Source of the DNA: Nemania diffusa
Lineage: Eukaryota > Ascomycota > Sordariomycetes > Xylariales > Xylariaceae
Reading direction: 5' to 3'
Length of the DNA: 64,000 nucleotides
Assembly: GCA_038501195.1 (NCBI GenBank)
Contig: JBBPUQ010000007.1
Span: forward strand, 2,767,501 to 2,831,500
Below the pieces are notes generated by a model that worked only from the letters and a program-made list of their open reading frames with translations, was not told the DNA's origin and did not search any database. The position numbers and the translations under genes were made by a program. Below, piece by piece: positions 46,875-59,973 of the stretch (positions are counted from its first letter, which is position 1; the number at the start of each line of letters is the position of its first letter).

Positions 46875-49800
46875 GATTGAACTGCAACCCAATCCTCGTC
46901 GTCTCGATGAACCTCCGACCGCAAATAATTATTGTAAGAGACAAAAAGTAAGAGGGCCGACAAGTGTGCGGCAGCGTTTACCAGTTGGTTCTGGTGAATG
47001 AGCCCATTCCAACACTCAAAATCGGAGATTATCAGCCTGAGCAGATCATGATCAAAAGGACGCCACGCTGTGTCTCTAATCAAGACGACTCATGAATGTC
47101 CGCGCTGCCGATGGAACAAAAAAGAAGGCTGGTGGACGAATCGGCGACTGATAAGTCTGTGGTGTCTGTGGTGATAGGGTGTGTCCCCTTCGAATCGGGA
47201 ACTAGATGAAGGAGGGGTCGAGCTGGGGCAGTGGATGTGGAGTGTAGGTCTGTCTTATTTGGACGTGAAGATGATATCGTGGGGCCACTTGGGACACAAC
47301 AACATCTCGGAGCGATACTATAGGCGGGAGACCAACATCAAAGTGCGGACATGATGGGCAGGACCATGACAGGCCCCAGGGTAGGAGGAGGATGGGTGGA
47401 AGAACGAGCAAGAAGGGAGGTATTTGGCGGATGATTGTCTCCACCCACATCCCACCGTCTAGCCAGTTCAGGCGGCGAGACGAAACAACAGACATGAAAA
47501 TGCGCGAGTCTTGGTCAGACACGGTATTACCTACCTACAGTATGTATGTAGCACATGTTAAAAGCCGATACCTACCTGCCTGCCTCCCTACCTACCTACC
47601 TAGCTCATCGAAGAAGTAACTTGCTTGTAGATTGTAGAGAGAAGACTATCACCTCCGAAATAAGCATGCTGGGTGCTCTGCACTTCTAAAGCCGAGCAGA
47701 TGACAGGTCATTTTTCGTTACTTATCATCCCCCCCTGCTCCAACCTGTACCACACTGGCACAAACGGAGCTAGGGTCAGACATGAGCAGTGAGCAGAGGA
47801 AGAGAGGGCAGAAAAGAACAGAGCAGAGAGACACACCAAGAGACACCCAGAGACATACAGACCTTAGAGCCACTAGCCAGTGGATGAGAATAGTGGCCGA
47901 TGGCCATGCTACCGCTCTGCTACCAGCAACCAGCAACCAGATGCATGCAGAGAAGAGACATGGGGTTCGTGCTTGGCACCTCTAGGATCCATGCCGAGTA
48001 CCGCACGTTGCCCCAGAACCTCCTCCATCCTGTGATCTTAGCGTTCATCTCTACTGGAAGGAAGTGGTACAATACCTACGCTACCTGGTAAGCGACCCCG
48101 AGGTACCCCGAGATACCTCGAGAGCCCAGTACTGTAGCGTACAGAATAAGGTTAAGCGGTTTGGATCGGTGGCTTACGGCCTCGAAGGGGCCATAGGGAC
48201 ACGGTAGGCTTATCATGGCCCGAGAGACGATTCGTACATAGCCAGCCTGCCTGTGAGCAGAACCAACCGTGGGATACAGAGTAGTGCCCAAGGAGAGACA
48301 TGTTGGGGGTCATCAAATACAGTGCAGAGTAGGTACCAGGCTACGTGTTCGTGTGGTCCTAATTACTCAGTAACAGTTTAGGATCAAAAGGCTTAAAAAG
48401 AACAACTTACTTGCCTACTTATTGCGTAGTGTACAGTAGGTATGTAAGTATAGTGGCAGAAGAGCGGAGGTTAGACCAGATTGGGGTAGCTTTTGCTTGG
48501 ATCTAATCTAGTGCACAGTGCTGTACTCCAGGTTTTTTTTGTGTAGCGTGTGTAAGTAAAGTACAGCATACAAGAAGTATGTAACTCTCTTCCTAGATAC
48601 CAGTTAGAACAAACTTGCTGTATGGGATCGCCATTGGCGCATTACCGGTGCTGCGACGACAAATACATACCTGCAGTATACAGAGTAGATATAGAGTAAT
48701 TCACTGAGCGTCACGTATAATCCCAGCACTTTGGAGGGCTCGAAAGCTTCGAGTTAAGCCTTGGTTGCTGACCCTGGCGATGGGCTTGACGGATCGGGAT
48801 AGCGCAGCCGATAGATGGCTTAGATGGCTTACCTATATAGACTAGTCCAGCCTAGCGAGATGTATGTACAATACTCTTGAGGGGTTGCTAGCTTGGCTTG
48901 TCAGTCGCCCCTCTTCATCCGTCGGGGATAAGAAGTCTTGTAAGTAGTCTGTCTACTTTCACATTGAAGCCCTAAATACATCGCGAGTGAAGTGTCTGTC
49001 TAGTGAGCAGCTTTTAATGCGAGATGTTGTATGAGCCAGCCTGTCAGCTGTAGTACCCGGTAGGATCGCATGCTGTGCGTGTCGCCATATCATGCCTGAA
49101 TGGCGATGGGGGGTAGGAATGGGGATTTGCTTTGGAGAAAGGGTGACAGCGGGTTGGGAGAACACCGAGAAGCTGATTCGGTCGCGGTTGACGGACCTCA
49201 GCGCCCGATCCTAGCAACGCACATAGGCCATCCTGTCTGGTACAGGAGGTTGCAGTGTAACAATCGCAGAAGCTACTGTGCCATTTCGATGCTAAGCCAG
49301 TATCCAGCGCGTCGTCGGCTACGTGCTTCATGTTGCTCTCTGTCCGAGACACACCCTGAGCTTGAAGTATACCTACGCGGCAGTTATCCGATGTTGATCA
49401 TGCTAACCGAGTAAGTAGGTATATAGATTCGGTATAATGTTATGGGCAAGTTGACTGTATCAAGGATCAGTTCATGAAGTAGGAGGTGCGCCGTACTGTA
49501 CGGTATGGCTTACGCATAGTATGCATCTTGTCTTGCAGATGGAGAAACCAGATTCCGCAACCAAATACCTATAAAAGCGCTGATTGGTGTTAGGTCATCT
49601 TCCCTATCACGGCGCTGGAGAGAAGGTTAATTAGTTACCAACAGACCCTCGGGTTGTGTACTGCGTACAAGATTTCGGAGAGCTCACGTCCTTACCATTG
49701 GCCCGAACAAGATGTTCTGTTTCTTAAACCCTTGTCACCACGTTGATATGCTTAACTGTCCGATAAGATAATTACTGGGAACTTCCGCTAGTCTGCATCT

Positions 49801-51527
49801 ATAAAAGGATTCCTCAGCAATGCGATGCGATACTCGTCACTTTACGGTGTTCCCCCACAATAGGAATCTTGCCCCCCCTGCGAAGCAGTCATCACTTTGC
49901 AGATGTCCCAAGAGTAAGAGCTCCGGTAGAAGCCCAGAGAATTTGCGGGGCCTCTAAGACCAAATCGAGAATGAGAGGCGGAAAAGCCACCTTAACAAGT
50001 ATTTTCTCTGTGCTCGTATAGATCACGGGACATTCATGCGATAGGTAATCTCTCTTCGGTATGAGCCTCAGCATGACTACCAAGCTATAACAGGTTCGTG
50101 CGACCTTGACAGGGAAGCGAGGGTGTTTTCGTTTTACGATTTAAATACCTACTGTCACGAGCTTACTCCTTGGCCTTTCGTGGAGTACCCAATAGACGAT
50201 GCAACTAGGATAGGTATCTGAATGGATACATATGCAAATGGTGCAGCACCTCCTTGTATCGTTACATCCGTTCGGGCTTCATGTACCACTCACCGAGCCG
50301 CCTCCGATGGTAAAGATCAAATCAAATTGATCAGGTTCAAACAGAAGACGTACATGACAAACGCGTGGCAACCTACCAATATGATAATGACTATTCGTAA
50401 ATGAATTCCTATTTCGCATACTACCGGCTATCGGCAAACAACCATCACACCTCGACTCTGAGGTGTTCTCGCTTCTACCTCTCCTCACTGGGCAATATTC
50501 AGCATATATATGCGGGTAATTACTTACTAAGTACGTGGTGTCTAGGACATGCCCTTGAGCTGCAGTGCCTACTAATACGGTGACGGTCAATTGCGCGTTT
50601 GTGCAAACTTAGGAAGGTCTTTAGCCCATTACCGGACCCAGCCTCCAAAAAGCGAAATCCCGATAACTCATTCTCGTAACTAATATGCCACTCCCGCCAC
50701 CTACTCGAGGCAATCGCGAAAGCCAAATGGAATGAAAACAGGCGCATCAGCTCTCTAGGTAACGCGCGGGCGGCATGCAATGTAACGCTATGACATCTTC
50801 CCGACTTTCCCACGATTGCGATACCTCACAACGGTAGAAAGCTAGTATACAGATAGGCAAGAGACGGGTGGCCCCGTGCTACTCACCTAGTTCCGGCCGT
50901 GGTGTTGAGGATCCACTGCGTAGTGGACTTGGGAATGAGGGGGGTTTTTTTGTACAGTCTCCAGACAAGAACTTATGGCGTCTTGGCACCGTCCAGGTTC
51001 TCCCTACACGAACTAGGTATAAACGACTTACTGAGACATGGTACCTATGCTTCGCTACTACTTGCATGCTATATGTGTGATCCTCATGCCTAATCACTAG
51101 ATATAGTGCAGGGTTCACCTAGGGCTGTGAGCAAATAAGCATAACATGTCAAGATCGACTTTTACGATTTGTTTCCATTTATTCGTCAACATTTCCCTCC
51201 AATCGGCACTGGGATTTTTTTCCCATTTTTTTATTGAATTTTTTTTGATAGGAATTCAGTGCGAATGACTTGAGGCGCTAGGGCAAGCGGGAAGGCTAAC
51301 GGTACCGTGAATACCCAAAGACCAAAACTATTCTAAAATTCACTAAGCCAGAGTTGTGTAATCCAAGAGAGTAGATACTCATTACTTGATACTAAGATCT
51401 TGAGCTATGCGCCACTACAATACACTAGACTCCGCGAAGGGAAAATGAGGCGAAGACTGTACAGAATACAGAGTACACACGCACTACAGAGAGTTTGTAG
51501 ATATTTGTACTATAATACAAGCTACTT
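46875..51527. other. gene-poor spacer
   Basis: In this spacer of about 4.7 kb no ORF carries a recognisable domain. TACCTA/CCTGCC microsatellite-like sequence occurs at 47528-47605. A GCTCGAAAGCTTCGAG-like palindrome lies near 48737. It is probably regulatory for the AT-hook factor at its left end. Confidence 0.5.
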
Positions 51528-52039
51528 CAGGGTTGGAAATTAGTTCTTTAGTATTTAGTATTAGTATTAGTATACTAATACTAAGCTAGTATAGTTAGTA
51601 TTAGTACAGCGAAAAAAAAATTAGTTTAGTTTAGTTTAGTATAGAAAAAAATTAGTAAGTTTAGTTTAGTATGCTAGTATACTAATATACTAATACTAAA
51701 AAATATTTTCGGAAAAAGATCTACGCTAAACCTATTTAGGTAAGTAACATAGCCGCACTAACCTAATATGGTCAGCGGGGGTGGCCAATTTTTTGTCGCT
51801 TTGCCAAAATAATTTACCCCCCTCGGCACCTCCCTGCAACCCCCCTGCAACCCCCCTGCAACCCCCTTGTAAACTCCACTATTTTTAGTATTTAGTATTA
51901 GTATTAGTATACTAATACTAACTTAGTATAGTTAGTATTAGTATGAGATAAAATTAGTTAGTCAGTATTAGTACAGGATAGGATTAGTTAGTATTAGTAT
52001 GGCCTTATACTAAACTAAACTAACTAATTTCCAACCCTG
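51528..52039. mobile_element. hAT-like miniature inverted-repeat transposable element (MITE)
   Basis: The 512 bp element has 18-bp exact terminal inverted repeats starting CAGGGTTGGAAATTAGTT at both ends. It is flanked by an identical 8-bp direct repeat AGCTACTT (51520-51527 and 52040-52047), a target-site duplication. The CAGGG start and 8-bp duplication are typical of the hAT superfamily. The inside holds many TTAGTATTAGTATACTAATACTAA palindromic units and a CCCCCTGCAAC tandem near 51832-51867. It has no coding capacity, so it would have to be moved by a transposase from elsewhere. The exact duplication suggests a relatively recent insertion. Confidence 0.85.
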
Positions 52040-52047
52040 AGCTACTT

Positions 52048-53756
52048 AGGGGATCGTCCTATTGTACAACATATCACAATACGATATCCGAGATCTGCAG
52101 AAAGTTTCCACATGGGTCTTGGACTTTTCGGATATAAACATTGAATTGATAAAATTAGACGCCTTCCAAGACAATTATGGGGAAACTACAAAGTTTACTT
52201 AAAAACAACTTACGCATAATGCTTGAAGCTAAAGTAGGTATGTAGATCAAGAGGGGCGTAGAAGAAATGATGGGTGTGGTGAGATATGGACAATAGTTGC
52301 CAATATAAGCCCAATGAACCACTTCAACCGGTCTCTCATTTCGATCTTTGCTTGATCCGGCTTCAATTAATGAAGCCAGCCCCCTTTCGTAGGCTTAACG
52401 GCTACAGATAACCGCCACTAGTCCCGAATTCTCCATTCATCCTGCATGTGATAGAACATATGTAGGCTTGACAAGTCTACATGGGGTTGGTATCTGGTAA
52501 TAGGAATAGCCTGTATGGCACACCAAAAGCATTTCTTACATTGAATATTAAGTAGGTGTAGTAAGTTGTAATTCTTGTCGGTGCACGAAAATTAAGCTAG
52601 CTCCTCATCTGGGTATGAGCACATTACGTTATTTGTCTCGGCGTTGCCAAAACACAGCTGTGGTCCTATAACAGCTAGTACATAATAATTAAGTGTTGCT
52701 ATGAACTTCCGATTCGGGGCAAATAACATCCTATTTTATTCTTTTGAGTTGAGATAAAATGCCAAATTTGCATAGTTATCCTCAACTATAAAATGTGCAA
52801 ATTCAGTAGTTACCAATAAAGACCATTTTGTGGTTAAGAAAAGCTATAAACATTGGCTTTGTATAGAACTTAATCGTTATATTATAATTATATTACCAAT
52901 AGAGTAAAGTAGGTGCATGTTCAGATGCGAAATTCAATCTTCATACCATGTCGACCATTTACGTCTTATGTCAGCACGATCGTGACTCTCCTAGCCGATG
53001 GTCAGACATACTACGCCAGGTTACTATTATATTCAGTTTTGATTTGTCTGCCATCTTTAATTTCAACGACTTCTAACTTACCAGTTACAGTTTAGCTAAA
53101 GCAATATTATAATAGTTGGAAGGTTGGGGTATATAGAGTCGCATTGCATGTGCAATCAAGCTGTACCAAGTTCCGGTATTCACGATTAATTTGCGTAAGA
53201 TAGTAAACCATACTTTTCTATCCGAAACTAACACTGAGAGGGCGGCGACCTATAAATTGTCAAATTAGTAATTAGAGCTCGTAACCTATATGATACGTCG
53301 AATAGATAAAACGGCTTAATGATACGCCTCAACACCTCCCATGCACGACATCTCAATTTTACCTCATCTCATCGATAACAAATAGAGCTGACACTGATCT
53401 CTAATGCATTTTCTAGTTGAACCATTGTAAGATAGGATTGAGACATGGCACTTTTGGCGTTGGCTTTTGGCGTTGGGGATGCATCGGTCTGGCGTGGCTT
53501 ACAAGCGAAGCCTTTAGACGGCGATTGTGGTGTGATATGACGAAAGGGCTTGCAGTGGCCAGCCATCTTACACGCTTCTCGGCCATTTCCTTATTCTCCA
53601 TTCACCTGACGGTGCTGTACTGTTGTGGTACACCCGAAGATGTCAAAAAAAGAAAAGCCACGTGTGAAATGATTGATCATCCCTGGTCAAGGCATCTGGA
53701 CCCTAGTAAATTACTAATTAGCCGTGGCGACTAATTACCGAGAGTTTGAGGGCTCC
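52048..53756. other. AT-rich gene-free spacer
   Basis: This 1.7 kb AT-rich spacer has only short frames. The one at 53417-53734 (plus) has no recognisable domain. Nothing is supported as a gene. Confidence 0.5.
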
Positions 53757-53847
53757 TTACAAGGAAACTGTCGCGATACCATTACGTATGTATCGTGTGG
53801 ATAGATAGATTCGCATAATAGTATCTAGCCAGATCAATAGGGCTGAT

Positions 53848-54297
53848 CTTACGATTATCGACCGTCGGCCGCCAAGTCGAAACCGAATCCCTTCGTCTGC
53901 ACGCAGCCATCCCGACGGCAGAGCCTCAAATCCAGCTGCCGGAAGACCTTCCGCGGGCCGGGTCATCGCGTTGAGATAACCTAGAACTCTATGCGACAAC
54001 CGCAGGTAATATCCGAAAAGATCTCCGACAGCAGGGTCTGCCAGGACCCTATACATACACTAATACTATTAGTGTCAAGCGAGGGCGACAGCAACTGCAT
54101 CCCGCGTATCGATCGGCCACCGTACGCTAGCTTGCTTGACGGACATGTCGCGACCGCGACTTTCTGGTTGATAACAAGCCCCCCCTGGTCGCCATTCGCC
54201 AGCGGTTTTTGGGACAATGCCATCGTGATATCGACCCCGCATGCCAGGGCGTTATCGAAATCCCCACGCCTGAAATGCGAAAGGGCTGCAATGCAGT
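53848..54297 (-). pseudogene. unassigned coding-like remnant
   Basis: On the minus strand a frame reading HCIAALSHFRRGDFDNALACG continues through GGLVINQKVAVATCPSSKLA. It can be joined over a possible 89 nt intron (GTACGG at about 54125 to ATAG at about 54048) to VLADPAVGDLFGYYLRLSHR and onward to about 53850. Composition looks like real protein, but no start codon is found and an in-frame stop lies 18 bases upstream of the first His codon. No family was recognised. It could be the decayed end of a gene, or an internal exon of a gene with a missed upstream part. Confidence 0.3.
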
Positions 54298-57153
54298 GGT
54301 CAGGCCATCGTCGCTAACGGCTCATAGGATCGCTTGTAAGGTTGAGCGGGATAGTGCCTATTCTCCCTCTTTTTCGGTACAGCTGTACGCCACCTCGATT
54401 ATTTCCGACGGCTAAATCCGGGGAACGGCACAGCGTATCGTGCGGGATGACGATCGCTTGCGTCCTCGAAGGCACCCCCATCCTCCAACATCCCAGCCCG
54501 ATCTCTCTTGTTGTCGTCGAAGGGCTGAGGTGCTGCTGAGATGCTGCAGGTTCAGCACGCGTGCGACAGTAGGAAAAGTCCTGGGACCTGAGGCAGTCCG
54601 TGCAGGGTTGCTCAAGAAGCGAGCATGTTACGTCTTTTTCGACGTATCAAAAGAAAGACCGGTTGAATCGCTGGGTACGGGAGTGTGTGGTAGACAGGGG
54701 TACTATTCAGGAGACATAAGCATAGAGACAGGATTTCGGCGCCCTATGACGTCCCGAGACATAGAAGCTCGTCGCCTATCTACGAACTATCGAGGCTGGC
54801 CAGATAACATGTTGCCGAAGTGGTTGGCCTCGTCGGGCTCCCATCTCAACCTTGGCCAACAACGCTAGGATGAACGAACGACGCCTAAAAGCCTATCAAC
54901 CCATCTCTATCGCCTAATGCACATTATAGAATATGCATACAGGATGCGGGGCAGATTGGGCATCGTTACAGTCCCCAGCATATATCTCCCGTATCTCGAT
55001 CTCGAGTTTACATAAGCACATATCGATCACCTGCGCCACATGCTTCTTCGCATTTCCTCTACTATTACCTAATTATTTTTCTCGATGATCTTTTGTTCTT
55101 GGCGGCTATGTTGATCTTTCGGACCGCAGATCCAGGGTCTATTGCACTTATCCAAATCTGTCAAGGTTGCAGCAAAACATCTACCCTGGTCCTAGTATGA
55201 GGTAAACGGTGAGCGAAAAGAAAAAACCCTCTCCCAACTTTCTGTTCAGCTCAACGGCGCAACATACGGTCTAGCAGCGGTGTGATCGAGATAGCGTTGG
55301 TAACTATGCGTCTTGTTAGGGCTGTCATAACTAGGACTAGCGTTGAGACATGGTTTCGATAAGGGCTCGTAACTCATACCAAGGTTAGAATATCTTATAT
55401 TAGCTAATACACATATATTTCATTGAGTTTCCTATGCGCACATGGCATCCGTTAATTCAGTCGACAGAGTAAGACTCACCTCTTCATACAACACTCTGAT
55501 CAACTTACATTATCATGGGTGAGAGCCGAACAATATATTCGAAGGTTCCGGGACTCTCTCTACGGGGATATCTTCGATTCTCATGCGTAACTACTATCAA
55601 GTCGTTGAGGTAAGAATTAAGGTACTTATCGGCCTATGAACGTAGAGTTGTTAGTTCTGACCACCTATAGCGCACCCCTGTTATGCAGAAGACTGCAGGC
55701 CTTTGGGTAAGCACATATAAAATTTCAGGTAGACAAAAATCCTGGCGATAGAGGTAGACAACACATAGCTCACGCTACAAACCAATCTACGAGCCCTTGA
55801 TGAAATCCTAAATCGTATGTTCCGTATGAAGTATATCAAATAATGACGTATATCAACCCCCGTTTCATATACCTTGCGAGCTCATCATTATCTCACTCAC
55901 CCGGCGATAACTCACCGACTGCTTACACCCAACCCACCAATACACACGGCTGGATCACGTCCCCGTCCCATCCCAGAGCTGCGAAGGCACCACTCAGCGC
56001 TACCCATCAATCAATAAACTTCGGAACGACACGGAGCCGGGCAGCAAAACCTGGTCAGGGGCGCGAGTGAGCATCGTCGGCGGCGCTGCTGACCCACGAG
56101 ATAATCCCGGCATCGAACTGTGACGGATTCGAAGCCCTGTTCCCGATCGTCCGGAGACTCTCGGAACGGGGGTCCATTTTGCGGCTTTGCAGACTTATTC
56201 CCAAATCACCTACACACCCACAGGTCGGCATCCTATAGGCAGATAGAGACATGTGAAAAATATAAATAAATAAGAATAATCAAGAAGAAAAAGAAAGCAT
56301 TGGGGTCCGAGCAAGGATGGCAAACAAGGCAGCCCTTACCCCGGAGATCCTCAGACCCGGGGTGATTTCGTGGCTTACTGCTTCGTCTGGGGTGCCGCAC
56401 GCATCCCTCATGCGCCTCGCGTCAAACCACCCACCTTATTCACCTCCCTACGTACCTAATTACCTACAGTATCTACTTATACAGTATCTCAACGTTGTCG
56501 CCTCCTCGCGACCCAGCCCGTCTACACACACCACACCAGCCTAACCCTGAGCGGTAGTCCCGGCTCTCGGTACCACGATAGCGGGATACAAAATCAGGTT
56601 CTCCTGACGCGTCATGTATGCGTGAACCTGCCAGATCTAGATGCGATTGCAGCTGCTCTGTCGCATACGGTTGCCAAAGATGAGGTAGGCGTAGCCGAGG
56701 CGGCGTGATACGGTCATCATACGACTTGGGCTTCCAGCGGATTGTCTGCAGGGTAGTAATGGTGGCGCATTCAGGATGCGCGAGCATACAGTTGTAGCGA
56801 AAGATCGGTGTCTTGGATGCCGGCGTCTGCCCGAGGACAACCATACGAGCCCGAGACGGCCACAAAGTGTGGCTTGACAGTAGCAAAATGCGGTCTAGCA
56901 TAGCAGGTTGTGCCGGACAAGCGGTCTAGTGCAACCGCGGAGGAACCTCTTTTTTTTGTCTTGCGCCGCTCCTTTGCCGCTTACTATCTAGGTAGTGTGA
57001 CAGGGTAACTAAACGTAACCATGTGGCTATCTTAGTATGTAAGTTTGTCGAAACCCGCGAAATGACTAAGAAGTATAAGCATGCGAACGTCATTATTAAC
57101 AATGCAACTTGATATCTACACGATCTGTTGTCTTGCCTAATCTTATTATTCTA
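54298..57153. other. gene-free spacer
   Basis: This 2.9 kb spacer includes ORFs at 54440-54868 (plus) and 56473-56901 (minus), neither with a recognisable motif. No gene is supported. Confidence 0.45.
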
Positions 57154-59773
57154 TCATTGTCCAAATCCAAGCCCTGCCCTGTCAGGCCCACTGGGGTATC
57201 TTAGACTCTGCGATATTGTCCTTCTAAGGGTAGCTGTGCCATTGAAGCCAACGTACTCGCCCACGCTGGGCGGCAAGTCTTCGACAGCCGTACCCCACGA
57301 GCTCTCATTCTTGCCAAGCGTAAGAACCAGTTCCTGGCCCTCCGTGAAGAAGGTGTGGGTGATCCAGTTCTTGGTATAAGGCTTGCCATTGAGAGTCGCG
57401 CTCTGGATATAGATCGCCGCGTACGTAGGATCGAAGTTGACGTTGCGAATAATTGCCGTCTTTCCCGTCACAGGACTGGTGATGTTGACACTCTCAAAGT
57501 AGGGAGGAGTAATGAGATACACATCTTGACCTGGGTTGGGGAAAAGTCCCATCATAGAAAAGGCGACGAAGGATCCCATTGCACCACTGTCATCGTTGCC
57601 GGGAAGCCCTTCAGGCGTGGTGTCGAAGAACCTAGGAATATAGAAATGGCTGCGCTTAGCAGATAAACCGGGGCGTCCAGCATAGTGATACTGGAACACG
57701 GTAAGAAATGAGGGCTCATTTCCAATATAGGTAATGTTCTGGTCGTGAAGGTAGTCAAGCCGTTTAACGAAGTTGGCAGGACCACCATATAGTTGAAGAA
57801 GAGAGCCCTGATCATGAGGGACGAAAAATCCATATTCCCAAATGCTGCTTTCGAACGTCTCAGCGCCCGTGTTTTGCAATGAACAGACGGATCCAGTGTT
57901 GTCGATATTGCTGCACTTTAAGGGATTCTGAGAACCCCAAGTCCCGTTTAGGTACTTGGGCTGGAAGAAACCAACGAAGCCGGTATTAACACCTGAAAAT
58001 AAGCTCGATGTTTGGTTCGCTTTGTAAAGGTTTTGCCAATTACTGCTCGAGTCAAGGTATTTCTCCGCATCGGTGGTCTTTTCCATCGCCTTGGCCATTT
58101 GCGCGATAGCGAAGTCATTATAGCTATACTCTAGCGTTCGGGAGAGACTACGTGTCAGGGTTCCAAAGCCCTTGTAATCAAAATCTTGAACCGGAATGTA
58201 GCCAAGGGCTTTCCAACTGTCAATACCACCCCGGCCATGACAACACCAGTCGAAAGGTTCGACTTCTGCATCTTTTACTACCGCTGCGTACCCGTCGTCC
58301 CACTAACCCGTAGTAAGTACGCGAGCTATGAACAGCGCAAGTTGGCCACTTACATTAATACCCCCAGTTAGCCCTTTCAAGTACCCGTCAACAAGAACTA
58401 TGTCAGCGTTGGAACCACCCTGAAATCGTTAGCGAGAGATAATTAGAGATGGATAAAGGGGTAGTTACCTGTGTGTAGCCCTTGGATAAGCTCATGTGAC
58501 AATCGGGCAGCCAACCTTCGTGTCTGTATGTGTCAATCAGAGAGCGAATCATCTGCTCAACTGATGAAGGGTCAAGGACCGTTAGAAATGGGATCTGAGA
58601 TCGGAAACTATCCCATAGGCTATTCCATTGTATGTGAGTATGCTAACTCCATGGGACACTCATATCCAATACTTACCAGTAGAATGAATCGAAGTATGGC
58701 TCCGTACTGCTCCAGTTTGGGTTTTCGCCTGTATAATTCTGAGGGTTTACCATAGTTCTATAAATTCCACTATAGAAATTCGTCACTTGGTTCGGATCAA
58801 CCCCTCCGCCAGTCGACACAACAATAGGACTAATCTTCTCCTGCCAGGCATCAGTGGCAGCTGATTGTACGGAATCGAAGTCAAAATCTGGGATTTCTTC
58901 CTCGGCGTTGGCGCAAGCTTGATCTGAGCTAATAAAGCTCAGGCCTACGCGTGCAGTGACGGGTTCTTCAGGAGACTCGAATCTGATGAATGCGCCTCCA
59001 GGGAGTGGATAACCATTTATAGAGCGCGAAATCGTCAGGTCATAGACACCTGCACTAGCCCGGCTATCGACAAAAATGCCACTGTCAAAGATCTTTGACC
59101 CTGAAAAATCGGTGCAGAAGTAAGAGAGATACTCTCCTTGGGCAAAACTAGAGCCAAAGAGAGCCTGTCCCTTGATCCTCCCTGTTTCAGGATCGACGGA
59201 CACACTAGCGTTATCCTGCCGAGAATCGTGAAGATCTGAGAGATCCTGCAGGAGCAGAGGGTGAGCGCCATTCGTGGCGGTGGGGAAGGTGAATCGAAAT
59301 AGAGCAGTGCGCTTGGCGGTTGTCATTTCTGCTTTGATGCCAGTATTTAGGGTAACCTGGAAGAAGCCAGGGCGTGCTACCACTGTTTTGGGATCAAATG
59401 ATCCATAAGCTACGCGAGTCTTTTTCGGATAAACACATAGATCAATATCATCGCCTGGGCAAGCGGCATAGGGGAATAGAGGAAAATTCCCAAGGGATGG
59501 TGAGCCGCCTGTACCGGAGTCGTGCAGAGCCGAGAACCCAAGGATCGGAGTGCCGTCGAGGGTGAAGCCGCCCTGGTTACTTGCGGAGTTGGTGTCGGCA
59601 ACGGCCTTGGCAAGACCGTAGGGCAGGGATGCACCAGGAAAGACATTACCGCCATCTCGACTTCCAATCAGCTGATCGACATATTGGAGAGGGTCGAAGT
59701 CAGCGGCACCGGCTCTGAAAGCGGCTGGCGCGACTAGGAGGAGAGAAATGAAGCGGCGATTAGGGGAGTACAT
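57154..59773 (-). CDS. secreted GH92 alpha-mannosidase
   Basis: Four exons (59773-58677, 58619-58469, 58419-58354, 58302-57154) encode 820 residues. Introns are 57, 49, 51 nt and all keep phase. The N-terminus is a signal peptide (RRFISLLLVAPAAFRAGA, cleavage near 23). GH92 landmarks follow: VDQLIGSRDGGNVFPGASLPYGLAKAV (split as a range, about 32-58), SALHDSGTGG, FDSFYCLWDSFRSQ across intron 1, and in the C-terminal domain GLPGNDDSGAMGS with GLFPNPGQDVYLITPP. Family: calcium-dependent exo-acting alpha-mannosidases, usually alpha-1,2, acting on N-glycans or mannans. Length is normal. The preferred ATG (59773) gives the signal peptide; the open frame extends to a TTG at 59845. Confidence 0.9.
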
Positions 59774-59854
59774 GATGTTGACATCCAACCGGCCAATGGA
59801 TGAAAATAACAGCGAGCGACAAGGGGACTGGGCCCCAAGAGACAAGTGGCTCTA

Positions 59855-59861
59855 TTATATA
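59855..59861 (-). promoter_or_regulatory. TATA-like box of the GH92 gene
   Basis: TATATAA on the minus strand about 80 bp upstream of the GH92 ATG. Assigned by position and sequence only. Confidence 0.45.
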
Positions 59862-59949
59862 GAGGGGTTAATGATCTGGACGGGCAACCATGGCTACATT
59901 CCGGCTTGCGGGAAGATGTCTCGATCCAGTGGAGTCGAGGACAACTCGT

Positions 59950-59973
59950 TGTGCTGTGTCCTGTGCTGTGTCC
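59950..59973. repeat. exact 12-bp tandem duplication upstream of GH92
   Basis: TGTGCTGTGTCC occurs twice in tandem, followed by looser TACTGT/TTCTGT copies to about 60003. It lies about 180 bp upstream of the GH92 ATG, in its promoter. Confidence 0.7.

Noticed and set aside
56055..56450. Inverted pair of segments reading GIISWV and GVISWL on opposite strands
   Set aside because: The similarity is a handful of residues and no nucleotide inverted repeat supports it.
56473..56901. 142-codon minus-strand ORF
   Set aside because: No motif recognised and no supporting splice or start context.
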